Assembly (NCBI GenBank): GCA_013151445.1
Contig: JAADIG010000092.1
Span: forward strand, 1-56,220
DNA from: Actinomycetota bacterium
GTDB taxonomy: Bacteria; Actinomycetota; Acidimicrobiia; Spongiisociales; UBA5794
DNA length: 56,220 nucleotides
Direction: 5' to 3'
Shown: positions 8,635 through 16,380 of the stretch, piece after piece
Numbering within the stretch: the first letter of the stretch is position 1
Layout of the letters: every line of letters begins with the position of its first letter
Translations under genes and position numbers: made by a program
Notes under the pieces: model-generated
The model's database searches: none
Seen by the model: only the letters and a program-made list of their open reading frames with translations
Told to the model about the DNA's origin: nothing

Positions 8635-9459
8635 ATGACACCCGCCGAGCCCCCAGACGACCTTTCACTCGCCGAACTCGCTACTAAGGCGATTGCGGCA
8701 CTTGGACTCGTTAGTGGAACTGATTCGGTGCTCAGAAACCAACAGAGGGTGGTCGAGGCCGCTATCGCCACCGAGGAGCTGGCGCGTCGGCTGAGGCACG
8801 GCAGGTCGGGACGAGACGTCATCTTGGAAATTCTGAAGGCCGCCTCTCCCGGCGAAATCTCCGCTGATTTCCTGCGCCACACCTCCGGAATCCAGGAGTT
8901 CGCTCGCCGAATTCGCGAACTGCGGGTGGAGTTCGGCTATGACGTGGAGACAACTAGGTCGGGCTACCGGCTTCTTTCGACCAATCCTGACTCGGCGGTG
9001 GCGGAGAAATGGGCCTTGATGAATGAGATCAGGCGGCGCAGCACATCGGCGATGCAGAGGATTGAGGCCCTCTTCCACGCACGGCTTGGTGAGATCATCA
9101 CTACAAGGGATATCGAGTACGTGTCCAAGATCAGTTCCGGCCCGAGACGGGTACGAGAGATGCGGACAGAGAACGGCCTCCGGATCGAATCCCATAAGGA
9201 CAATCCGGACCTGCGTCCCGGGGAATACGTGCTGTTGGACCCCGAACCGATACCCGCTTCGGAGCGCACCGTCGACGCGAGTCAGCGTGAGCGGATACTC
9301 GAACGCGATGGACACGCGTGTGTGCTTTGCGGCCGAGGGCCCGACCGCAAGAACCGTATCTGGCTGGAGGTGGACCATATCACCCCACTCGCTGACGGGG
9401 GCGGGAACGACGACGCCAACCTACGGACCCTCTGCAACGAGTGTCACCGGGCTAGATGA
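8635..9459 (+). CDS. HNH endonuclease with duplicated winged-helix-like N-terminus
   Basis: The 274-aa protein ends in a zinc-stabilised HNH module: C229-x2-C232, LEVDHITPL (D247-H248), GGGNDDANL with the central Asn, and C267-x2-C270-H271. Two similar segments precede it: about 76-114 (FARRIRELRVEF to SGYRLL) and about 149-202 (RRVREMRTENG to PGEYVLL). Each has a recognition-helix-like R-x2-R-E-x-R core followed by a wing, so they read as tandem winged helices. It is probably the restriction nuclease of the island, with Dcm as the protecting methylase. Its end overlaps the end of the methyltransferase gene by 8 bp (convergent), which leaves no room for an intergenic terminator. Confidence 0.85.
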   Translation: MTPAEPPDDLSLAELATKAIAALGLVSGTDSVLRNQQRVVEAAIATEELARRLRHGRSGRDVILEILKAASPGEISADFLRHTSGIQEFARRIRELRVEFGYDVETTRSGYRLLSTNPDSAVAEKWALMNEIRRRSTSAMQRIEALFHARLGEIITTRDIEYVSKISSGPRRVREMRTENGLRIESHKDNPDLRPGEYVLLDPEPIPASERTVDASQRERILERDGHACVLCGRGPDRKNRIWLEVDHITPLADGGGNDDANLRTLCNECHRAR

Positions 9460-10582
9460 CCATCGGGATAGGGGCCTCGAGTTGGTCCAGGACACTGCCG
9501 GCAATCGCCTCTGCGAGACCCACAGGGACGGCGTTGCCGATCTGGCGTGCGATCTCGATTTTCTTCCCGCACCACGAGAAGTCGTCCGGGAACCCTTGAA
9601 GGCGAGCAGCCTCCCAGTGCGTGATCGGTCTGTTGACACGGGACTCCGGGTTGTCCACCGTCCATTCGGGATGCAGATACTGCCCCTTCTCCGGTTTGAA
9701 GAACTCGGTACGAATCGTGAGCGATGGGGCGTCCCAGCGCATCCGTCCCATCACATCGGTAGTTCCGGACGGCTTGTTACGCCAGCAGTCCGGGAGTAGC
9801 TCGTAGGGGAGGTCGAAACGACCCCCTCCCGGGGGAACGTAGTCGTACCGTTCGAGCGAAAGGGGTCTCGGATTTCTGCCGAGATGTAGGTCCGCAGCCT
9901 TGAAGATCCCGGGAAGCATCTGTCCGAAGAACTCTACCCTGCTGTCGGGAAGGATCGATGAGCCGGTTTCGTAGGGGATGTCGACGAACGCCTCCCGTAC
10001 GGTACGCCAGGCCAGTTCACCGTTCCCGTGCTTAGCGTGGCGAGGGACAGGCAGCTCCGGTCGACCGATTCGCGACCCGACAACAACAGTCCTCCGTCGG
10101 CGCTGCGAAACACCGAAGTCCGCCGCGTTGAGAATGGCCACCTCGATGGAGTAGTCCCGCAGCACACCCGAGCGGATCTCCTCCTCCAGAAGCCCAAACT
10201 CGTGGGACGACCGGAACCGGTCCACATTCTCAATCACGAACATCTTGGGGCGTGCGTGGGTAACCACGCGCACGTACTCCCGCCACAACCGGTTGCGCGG
10301 ATCCGCGGGATCACGCGTCCCGAGGTTCGAGAACCCCTGACACGGCGGACCGCCGATAACGACGTCAACTTCCGGCACAGAAGCGTCCGACAAATCGCCT
10401 ATGTCTCCGCAGAAGATGTGGTCCTCCCCGAAGTTTGCCGCGTAGGTGGCGGCTGCCGACAGGTCCCATTCAACAGCCAACGTCGGACGAAACCCCAGGT
10501 TCACGAACCCTCGAGTCATACCGCCACATCCCGCGAAAAGATCGATAACGGTGGGACCGTCAGGTCTATATTCGTAACTCAT
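9452..10582 (-). CDS. DNA (cytosine-5-)-methyltransferase
   Basis: The 376-aa protein has the standard C5-MTase motifs in order: motif I DLFAGCGG (14-21), motif IV GGPPCQGFS with nucleophile Cys81, motif VI ENV (118-120), motif VIII QRRRR (160-164) and motif X QIGNAVP near residue 350. The target-recognition region lies between VIII and X and does not reveal the recognised site. I place the start at the ATG of MSYEYRPDGP because family members begin about ten residues before motif I; a 15-residue longer frame starts at 10627, and neither has a strong ribosome-binding site. With Vsr next door it makes 5-methylcytosine that needs T:G repair, and it probably protects against the HNH nuclease. 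Confidence 0.9.
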   Translation of the reverse strand: MSYEYRPDGPTVIDLFAGCGGMTRGFVNLGFRPTLAVEWDLSAAATYAANFGEDHIFCGDIGDLSDASVPEVDVVIGGPPCQGFSNLGTRDPADPRNRLWREYVRVVTHARPKMFVIENVDRFRSSHEFGLLEEEIRSGVLRDYSIEVAILNAADFGVSQRRRRTVVVGSRIGRPELPVPRHAKHGNGELAWRTVREAFVDIPYETGSSILPDSRVEFFGQMLPGIFKAADLHLGRNPRPLSLERYDYVPPGGGRFDLPYELLPDCWRNKPSGTTDVMGRMRWDAPSLTIRTEFFKPEKGQYLHPEWTVDNPESRVNRPITHWEAARLQGFPDDFSWCGKKIEIARQIGNAVPVGLAEAIAGSVLDQLEAPIPMVI

Positions 10583-10955
10583 GTGGAAATCGCACGCATG
10601 TAGTTCATAGGCCGAACGATACAACATGTGTCGGACAGATTCTTGTTACATGGGAGAGTCTTCTCAGTCGAGTCGGCGACAGGTGGGTGCTCCGACACTC
10701 CTCGCTTTCTTGTCCCCCCGGCACAAGGGTTGGTCGTTCGGTCTGTTAGTTGCCACGTGAGACAAACCGCGCATTGCGCAAAGACTGCACTTCGGCATCA
10801 CATGGGCGAGGCGCGAACCGGACCCACCGACTGCCCACATGCTCGCGCCGGCACGGGGCCGCAACACGAGCGACCAAATGGATCCGAGTGGGTAACGTTC
10901 ATGAAGGGATTCCCTACGTCCGGCTCTAGTAACCTCGAAAGTCGTGGGAGAGCGA
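10583..10955. other. Divergent intergenic region, no supported gene
   Basis: This stretch separates the methyltransferase start from the next plus-strand gene. It should hold the promoters for both. A short TTGCGCAA palindrome near 10775 is the only repeat I noticed. Frames at 10628-10963 (plus) and 10664-10867 (minus) have no protein-like pattern. Confidence 0.4.
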
Positions 10956-11693
10956 ATGTCTGAAGGTATTTGGAGCCGAGCGTTTCGGGACGCTCGCGGT
11001 CACTGGTTCACGAGTGCAGTGGGCCCGCTCGGCCTGGCGTTCCTTGAGGCGACGGTCGCGGAGATCGCTCTTCCGGCTGAACCGACGTTTGCTGACCGAG
11101 CGCTGGCATTCCTCACCGTTGCCGGTGTCTTCGCTGTTGCCGTCTACATCTTCCACCTGTGGCGCGCCCCGTTCAGCCAGCGCGATGAAGCCCTGCAGTT
11201 GAACCGGGAGCTAGCGGATGCTCGTACCCGACCTCCGTTCAGATTGGAGTTCAGAGATACACCTCCCGAGGATGGTGGTGGACCCCGCCTAATTGTCCGA
11301 CACAACGTGATCAACCACGGACCGAAGGGGAAGTTCCGGGCCGAGTTCGAAAGAGTCGACGGATCCAGGAGTACAACCGCTCGCATTCCCCTTGAGTGGA
11401 CGAATCGGAGAGGCGACCGTGAGATCGCGATCGAGGGCAGCGGTACCGAGGCCCAACTCACTCTCGGCGAAATGGCGGTCAGCGATGATCACGCACGTTT
11501 CTTCTACTTTGTGGCGCGGACCCCCGACGGTCCGGGGACGGATCAGATACGACCATCGGCGGGTGTGGGCTGGATACGCGTAACTGTGAGAGTTGTCAAC
11601 GTCGATACAGAACAAGATGCCAGCGTCCAATTGATCATCGGAGCCGACGCGAATGGGCCGTTCGCGAAAGCGGCACGCTCCTCGGCTGACTGA
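10956..11693 (+). CDS. Membrane-anchored hypothetical protein (two TM + beta-rich domain)
   Basis: The start is ATG 10956 with GGGAG 5 nt upstream rather than GTG 10944; this gives 245 aa. Hydrophobic stretches at about 22-38 (VGPLGLAFLEATVAEI) and 46-66 (ALAFLTVAGVFAVAVYIFHL) form two membrane segments. A QRDEALQLNRELADA coil and a beta-rich domain with RHNVINHGPKGKFRAEFE and WIRVTVRVVNV follow. No catalytic motif is seen. The same layout in the 2385-3203 protein on the other side of the island suggests a shared family. Function unknown; anchoring or a membrane-linked role in the defence locus is conceivable but untested. Confidence 0.55.
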   Translation: MSEGIWSRAFRDARGHWFTSAVGPLGLAFLEATVAEIALPAEPTFADRALAFLTVAGVFAVAVYIFHLWRAPFSQRDEALQLNRELADARTRPPFRLEFRDTPPEDGGGPRLIVRHNVINHGPKGKFRAEFERVDGSRSTTARIPLEWTNRRGDREIAIEGSGTEAQLTLGEMAVSDDHARFFYFVARTPDGPGTDQIRPSAGVGWIRVTVRVVNVDTEQDASVQLIIGADANGPFAKAARSSAD

Positions 11694-11815
11694 CTCCGCG
11701 CACCGGCGCCTCGCCAGATCCACACGGCGCGTGATCGTCTGCTTGCAATACCCGAAGGATACTCAACCCGAGTCCGCGACACAGCTGCTCGGATTCGCTG
11801 GACTCCGGGTGCGCT

Positions 11816-13177
11816 CTAGTCGACGATGGGTAGGTGTTCGAGGGCGGCGGCTACCTTTTCTGCGGGGTAGTCGAAGTCAACGAGGTCACCGGAGAGGTAC
11901 TTGTCATAGGACGCCAAATCGAAGTGACCGTGACCACACACCGCAGTGAGAATCACCTTCTCCTCGCCCGTCTCCTTGCACGCCAACGCCTCACGGATTG
12001 TTGCTGCAATCGCATGCGTGGGCTCCGGCGCCGGGATGATGCCTTCGTTGCGAGCGAACTTGATCGCGGCCTCGAAACACTCCGTCTGCCCAATCGCTTC
12101 AGCCTCGATCAACCCCAGCTCGTAGATGTGCGACAACAGCGGCGACATGCCGTGATACCGCAACCCACCGGCGTGGATCGGGTCGGGAATAAAGTCGTGA
12201 CCCAGGGTGTGCATCTTCACCAGCGGTGTCATGCCAGCCGTGTCACCCGAGTCGTAGGCGTACACACCCTTGGTGAACGAAGGGCATGCCGTCGGCTCAA
12301 CCGCGCGAATAGTCGGATTGATCTTCCCCGCAAGTTTCTCGCGCAGGAACGGGAACGTGAGACCCGCAAAGTTCGAGCCGCCCCCCGTGCAACCAATCAG
12401 AATATCCGGAGAATCGCCCGCCTTCTCCATCTGCAGCAGGGCTTCCTCACCGATAATCGTCTGATGCAGCAACACATGGTTCAGCACACTGCCAAGCGCA
12501 TAGCGTGTCTCGGGATCCTGAGCCGCCATCTCGACCGCCTCGGAGATCGCAATCCCCAAGGACCCCGGACTATCGGGGTCCTGTGCGAGAATCGCACGCC
12601 CCGCCTCGGTGAGCGACGACGGGCTGGAATGCACGGTGGCGCCCCAGGTCTCCATCATTGATTTGCGATACGGCTTTTGCTCGAATGAGGCGGCAACCTG
12701 CCAGACCTCGCAGTTGAGCCCGAATAGGCCGCAGGCGAAGGCGAGCGCACTCCCCCACTGGCCGGCACCCGTCTCGGTCGTGAGGTTCTTCACACCCTCC
12801 TGAGCGTTGTAGTACGCCTGGGGAACCGCGGTATTGGGCTTGTGTGACCCGGCCGGACTCACACCCTCGTACTTGTAGTAGATCTTCGCCGGTGTATCGA
12901 GGGCCTTCTCCAGACGGCGGGCACGGTACAGCGGTGATGGGCGCCACAGGCGGTAGATGTCGAGAACCTCACCGGGGATATCGATGTAACTGTCGGTGCT
13001 GACCTCCTGCATGATCAACGCCATTGGGAACAGCGGTGCGAGGTCGTCGGGTCCGATCGGCTCATGGGTCCCGGGATGCAACGGAGGCGGAGGCGGTGCG
13101 GGCAGGTCCGGAATGATGTTGTACCACTGGGTCGGCATTTCGGACTCGTCCAGCAGATATTTGACCGTATCACCCAT
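11816..13177 (-). CDS. trpB2: Tryptophan synthase beta-like protein, TrpB2 type
   Basis: This 453-aa PLP enzyme of the TrpB2 class is longer than classical TrpB. It has the N-terminal extension with [12 protein letters not shown] (79-90), the PLP lysine K113 in GSHKPNTA, the phosphate-binding [10 protein letters not shown] and a C-terminal [15 protein letters not shown]. TrpB2 condenses indole (or a related acceptor) with L-serine or O-phosphoserine, often without a TrpA partner; no trpA lies near. The gene stands alone on the minus strand. A strong inverted repeat (13215-13244) lies 38 bp upstream of its start and could be its operator. Codon use matches the core genome. Confidence 0.92.
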   Translation of the reverse strand: MGDTVKYLLDESEMPTQWYNIIPDLPAPPPPPLHPGTHEPIGPDDLAPLFPMALIMQEVSTDSYIDIPGEVLDIYRLWRPSPLYRARRLEKALDTPAKIYYKYEGVSPAGSHKPNTAVPQAYYNAQEGVKNLTTETGAGQWGSALAFACGLFGLNCEVWQVAASFEQKPYRKSMMETWGATVHSSPSSLTEAGRAILAQDPDSPGSLGIAISEAVEMAAQDPETRYALGSVLNHVLLHQTIIGEEALLQMEKAGDSPDILIGCTGGGSNFAGLTFPFLREKLAGKINPTIRAVEPTACPSFTKGVYAYDSGDTAGMTPLVKMHTLGHDFIPDPIHAGGLRYHGMSPLLSHIYELGLIEAEAIGQTECFEAAIKFARNEGIIPAPEPTHAIAATIREALACKETGEEKVILTAVCGHGHFDLASYDKYLSGDLVDFDYPAEKVAAALEHLPIVD

Positions 13178-13214
13178 GGCAATTCCTCAGTTCGTGTCGA
13201 GCGATCATACCGGA

Positions 13215-13244
13215 ATCGATTCAAGGATGGGTCCTCGAATCGAT
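13215..13244. repeat. Inverted repeat upstream of trpB2
   Basis: ATCGATTC-A-AGGA, loop TGGG, TCCT-C-GAATCGAT: 12 paired bases with one internal mismatch and a 4-nt loop. No T-run follows on either strand. It is placed 38 bp before the trpB2 start on the minus strand. It is either an operator or leader hairpin for trpB2 or the end signal of the small minus-strand gene at 13277-13444. Confidence 0.6.
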
Positions 13245-13256
13245 CACCCCGGTATT

Positions 13257-13272
13257 ACCCGGTCGACCGGGT
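13257..13272. repeat. Perfect 16-bp palindrome
   Basis: ACCCGGTCGACCGGGT is self-complementary over all 16 bases. It lies 12 bp from the previous inverted repeat and just past the stop of the small minus-strand frame, so it may be a dimeric-protein binding site or part of a bipartite terminator. Confidence 0.5.
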
Positions 13273-13276
13273 GCCG

Positions 13277-13444
13277 CTACGCAGCGTGAGCGATGCTTCC
13301 CGCATCGCACATCGGGCAGATGCCCGAGCACCGTGCAACGACCTCGAATGAGAATGCCGCGCAAAGCAGGGCTTCGGCTCGGTCGAGCGTGTTGCCCGTG
13401 CCTGGGTTAGTTGCTGGGATTGGGGTGACGTTGTTCGTATCCAT
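13277..13444 (-). CDS. Possible small Cys-containing protein (55 aa)
   Basis: The frame from ATG 13444 reads MDTNNVTPIPATNPGTGNTL followed by DRAEALLCAAFSFEVV and ends with RCSGICPMCDAGSIAHAA. Third codon positions are about two-thirds G or C, as in neighbouring genes, and the clustered Cys (CSGICPMC) suggest metal binding or a modified peptide. No good ribosome-binding site is seen, and a longer frame from 13579 exists. It sits between the divergent trpB2 and ridA genes. It may be a genuine small gene, a peptide precursor or chance; treat as tentative. Confidence 0.35.
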   Translation of the reverse strand: MDTNNVTPIPATNPGTGNTLDRAEALLCAAFSFEVVARCSGICPMCDAGSIAHAA

Positions 13445-13558
13445 GGCCGTAACATATCTCGTGGGTGTGACAAGAAACCCCGACCCGACCGCAGCGAGAT
13501 CCAGCCCCCGTCGCACGTCACTATTGTCATCAACAGAGCCGAGCGCGAGGACGCCCCC

Positions 13559-13915
13559 ATGAGCCACGGAATCGATCATATTGATGTCAACGGTTGGCTA
13601 CCAACCGCAACCGTGCACAACGGCATCGCCTATCTGTCTGGCGTCGTTCCGAACGGGGGAACATCCGTTGCCGAGCAAACCAGGTCCGTACTTGACCAGA
13701 TCGACGACCGTCTGTCTCGGTGCGGAACGTCCAAAACGCACCTCCTGGAAGTCACGATATGGCTTGCTGACATCGGGACCTTCGCCGAGATGAATCCCGT
13801 GTACATCGAGTGGCTCACCGGTATTGCACCACCCGCCCGCGCCTGCGTCGAGGCAGCACTCGCCAAACCCGAATGGGCCGTCGAAATCCGCGTCAGCGCG
13901 GTTGTCCCAAAGTAG
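13559..13915 (+). CDS. RidA/YjgF family enamine-imine deaminase
   Basis: This 118-aa protein has typical RidA length. The strand GIAYLSGVVP and the end PPARACVEAALA carry the conserved Arg that binds the carboxylate of imine/enamine substrates, and EIRVSAVVPK closes the fold. RidA proteins form trimers and hydrolyse reactive 2-iminoacids to ketoacids. The next gene, five bases downstream, is a D-amino-acid dehydrogenase-type enzyme whose product is exactly such an iminoacid, so the pair likely works in sequence. The start is ATG 13559. Confidence 0.85.
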   Translation: MSHGIDHIDVNGWLPTATVHNGIAYLSGVVPNGGTSVAEQTRSVLDQIDDRLSRCGTSKTHLLEVTIWLADIGTFAEMNPVYIEWLTGIAPPARACVEAALAKPEWAVEIRVSAVVPK

Positions 13916-13920
13916 GCATT

Positions 13921-15174
13921 ATGCGCGTTGCAGTACTTGGTGGCGGTGTGGTCGGGATCACGACCGCGCACACCCTGATCGGGGCCGGTCTCGATGTCAC
14001 AGTGTTCGAACAGGGTCCGACGGTTGCCGGTCAGGCATCTGCCGCCAATGCCAGCCTGGTGACGCCGGGCCACGCCGTTGTATGGAACGCACCAGACGCA
14101 CCATTTCGATATGCGACGACACTGTTCAAGCCGAGGTCCCCCGTCGGCTTCAACCCCGCAGTGTTCATCCGATCAGTTCCCTGGGTGGCCAGCTTCTTGC
14201 GCAATAGCACTCCCGGTCGGTCGAAGGCGGCGACGACTGCTATCACCCGTCTCGCAATCTCCAGCGCACACCAACTCAGGGAGTTGCTTGACGACACCAG
14301 CTACGACATCAACGTCGGCACCCGGGGGGTCCTCTACTGGCACAACTCAGAGAAGGACCTCGCCAACGAGCGCCACCATTGCGAGTTCCTGGTCTCCCAA
14401 GGGATCGACGCCGCAATCCTCGACCGTGACGCACTGCTCGCCCTGGAACCCGCTTTCGGACGATCCGAGACCCCACCGGTCGGTGCTCTCCACGTTCGCG
14501 ACGATTTCACCGGCGACTGTCGCCTCCTCACCGAACACCTCGCCGCATCCATCAACACCTCCCCGAGCGGTCGTATCATCCTCAATACCACCGTGACCGG
14601 AGTCTCCGTCACCGACGCCGGCCCTGGCGTGTCTACCGACGAGGGTGTCCAGTCCTTTGACCATGTCGTTGTGTGCCTCGGCGCAGCAACCGGAACGTTC
14701 CTCAAGAAACACGACGTGCGGCTCCCCATCGCTCCCGCCAAGGGTTACTCGATCACCGCGACAGTCACCGACCGTGCCCTCCTCCCGCGGATCGGAGGTG
14801 TCGATTTTGCAGAGTTCTGTGCCATCACACCGCTCGGCGAACGGCTCCGTGTCACGGCCATCGCCAGGTTCGAGGGACCCGACACGACGTTCGGGCCAGC
14901 CGATTTCGCGACGCATCGGCGGGTCGCCGACAGCGTCTTCCCCGGACTCGTCGATTGGGAGAGCCCGCTCAATGAGTGGGCGGGGCTACGGCCTATCTCC
15001 TCGGATGGGAAGCCGACGATCGATGCGGTGCCGAACACGCCCGGACTGTGGGTCAACGCTGGGCACGGCTATCTCGGCTGGACGCTCTCGATGGCATCGG
15101 CCGACATCATCACAACGAAGATACTCGGCCAACCAATTCCCCCCGGAGCGGAAGCCTTTTCCTATCGCTGGTAA
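13921..15174 (+). CDS. dadA: FAD-dependent D-amino-acid dehydrogenase (DadA-like)
   Basis: The 417-aa protein begins MRVAVLGGGVVGITTAHTL, a dinucleotide-binding GxGxxG site (7-12), followed by the acidic end of beta-2 (VTVFEQ). The DAO-family C-terminus includes LRPISSDGKPTID and NAGHGYLGWTLSM. DadA enzymes oxidise D-amino (or sometimes L-imino) acids at the membrane, passing electrons to quinone. The frame continues upstream to 13810, but ATG 13921 follows the RidA stop by 5 nt and gives the correct N-terminus. The last about 105 bp recur in degenerate form at 21764-21868, flanking the operon that follows. Confidence 0.85.
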   Translation: MRVAVLGGGVVGITTAHTLIGAGLDVTVFEQGPTVAGQASAANASLVTPGHAVVWNAPDAPFRYATTLFKPRSPVGFNPAVFIRSVPWVASFLRNSTPGRSKAATTAITRLAISSAHQLRELLDDTSYDINVGTRGVLYWHNSEKDLANERHHCEFLVSQGIDAAILDRDALLALEPAFGRSETPPVGALHVRDDFTGDCRLLTEHLAASINTSPSGRIILNTTVTGVSVTDAGPGVSTDEGVQSFDHVVVCLGAATGTFLKKHDVRLPIAPAKGYSITATVTDRALLPRIGGVDFAEFCAITPLGERLRVTAIARFEGPDTTFGPADFATHRRVADSVFPGLVDWESPLNEWAGLRPISSDGKPTIDAVPNTPGLWVNAGHGYLGWTLSMASADIITTKILGQPIPPGAEAFSYRW

Positions 15175-15297
15175 CCGAGACACATCGTCATCGAAACGGT
15201 GAACCAGCGAGGAGCGCTAAAGACGCACCGCCCGCGCCCAGGCACGGGCCACACAGATGTACCCCGACGGATGCCGACTATCCATGATTGGATCTAG

Positions 15298-16335
15298 TTA
15301 CGCGTGGCCTGCCACGTAGACGTCGAGTTCGCTGATCCAGCCTGCCCTGTCTTCCCAAGAAGCAAAAGTCGCCTCCAACGAATGACGAGCAAGCTGCGCC
15401 AAGTCGGATCGAGAAAGATCGAGCGCCTCCGCGACGGCCACATAGTTGTCGGCAATGTACCCCCCGAAGTATGCGGGATCGTCCGAGTTGACCGTCACCT
15501 TCACGCCACGATCCATGAGCCGCTTCAGGTTATGGTCTTGGAGGCGATCGAGAACGCCGAGGGCGAGGTTCGATAGCGGGCACATCGTCAACGGCACCTC
15601 CGATTCGACTAGTCGGCCTACAAGAACCTCGTCTTCCTCGCTTCTAACTCCGTGGTCGATTCGTTCAACCCCGAGGTGATCGAGGGCAGCCGTCACATAC
15701 GCCGGGGGGCCCTCCTCGCCAGCGTGCGCGACCGCCCGCAGACCGGCGACTCGAGCGAGCTCAAACGCGTCGGCGAATAGTTGGGGTGGGTTGGGAACCT
15801 CCGAACTGTCGAGGCCCACACCAAGCAATCGGTGGTGATAGGCGGAGGCTTCTCGGAACGTCTCGCATGCGGCTTCACCAGACAGATGCCTCAGGTAACA
15901 CAGGATGAGGCCTGCCGAAATCCCGACCTCACCTTCGAGATCGTCAATGGCTCTCAGGAAGCCGGGCATGAAGATGTCGTAGCCCACCCCCCTCCCGGTG
16001 TGCGTTTGGGGGTCGAAGAAGATCTCCGCCCTTCGTACACCGTCAGCAGCGGCGCGGCGCAAATATGCAGCCATCAAGTCATAGAAGTCCTGTTCGGTCA
16101 CAAGGACCGATGCTGCCTCGTAGTAGATGTCGAGAAACGATTGAAGATCCACAAACGAATATGCGGCCGCAACATCATCGACCGTTGAGTACGGGATCTC
16201 GACACTATTGCGTTTCGCGAGTTCGAACATGAGATCCGGTTCCAACGTGCCTTCGATATGTACGTGCAGTTCTGCCTTCGGAAGACCCTTGACATACGAC
16301 TCAAGTGAAACAGTCACTTTCTCTTCACTCTCCAA
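15298..16335 (-). CDS. Adenine deaminase (adenosine deaminase superfamily)
   Basis: The 345-aa protein has zinc ligands H24-x-H26 in PKAELHVHIEGT, then HAGEEGPP and ERIDHGVRS blocks and the terminal SDDPAYFGGYI. The last motif is the mark of the adenine-deaminase branch of the Add family; true adenosine deaminases read SDN or TDN here (compare 50514-51551). The reaction would be adenine to hypoxanthine plus ammonia. It is the last gene of a minus-strand run with an ABC importer (45 bp after the permease), so the imported compound or a breakdown product may be purine-like. The exact substrate is uncertain. Confidence 0.75.
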   Translation of the reverse strand: MESEEKVTVSLESYVKGLPKAELHVHIEGTLEPDLMFELAKRNSVEIPYSTVDDVAAAYSFVDLQSFLDIYYEAASVLVTEQDFYDLMAAYLRRAAADGVRRAEIFFDPQTHTGRGVGYDIFMPGFLRAIDDLEGEVGISAGLILCYLRHLSGEAACETFREASAYHHRLLGVGLDSSEVPNPPQLFADAFELARVAGLRAVAHAGEEGPPAYVTAALDHLGVERIDHGVRSEEDEVLVGRLVESEVPLTMCPLSNLALGVLDRLQDHNLKRLMDRGVKVTVNSDDPAYFGGYIADNYVAVAEALDLSRSDLAQLARHSLEATFASWEDRAGWISELDVYVAGHA

Positions 16336-16380
16336 ATTGATCAGAAGTCATTCATCGGAAGTCCCGAATTCGTGCATTCC

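Noticed and set aside
10628-10963. 111-codon plus frame between dcm and the membrane gene
   Set aside because: No protein-like pattern, no ribosome-binding site, and it overlaps the start of the better-supported gene.
11771-11815. Imperfect inverted repeat CCCGAGTCC ... GGACTCCGGG after the membrane gene
   Set aside because: The loop is long (about 24 nt) and the arms are interrupted; too weak to call a terminator.
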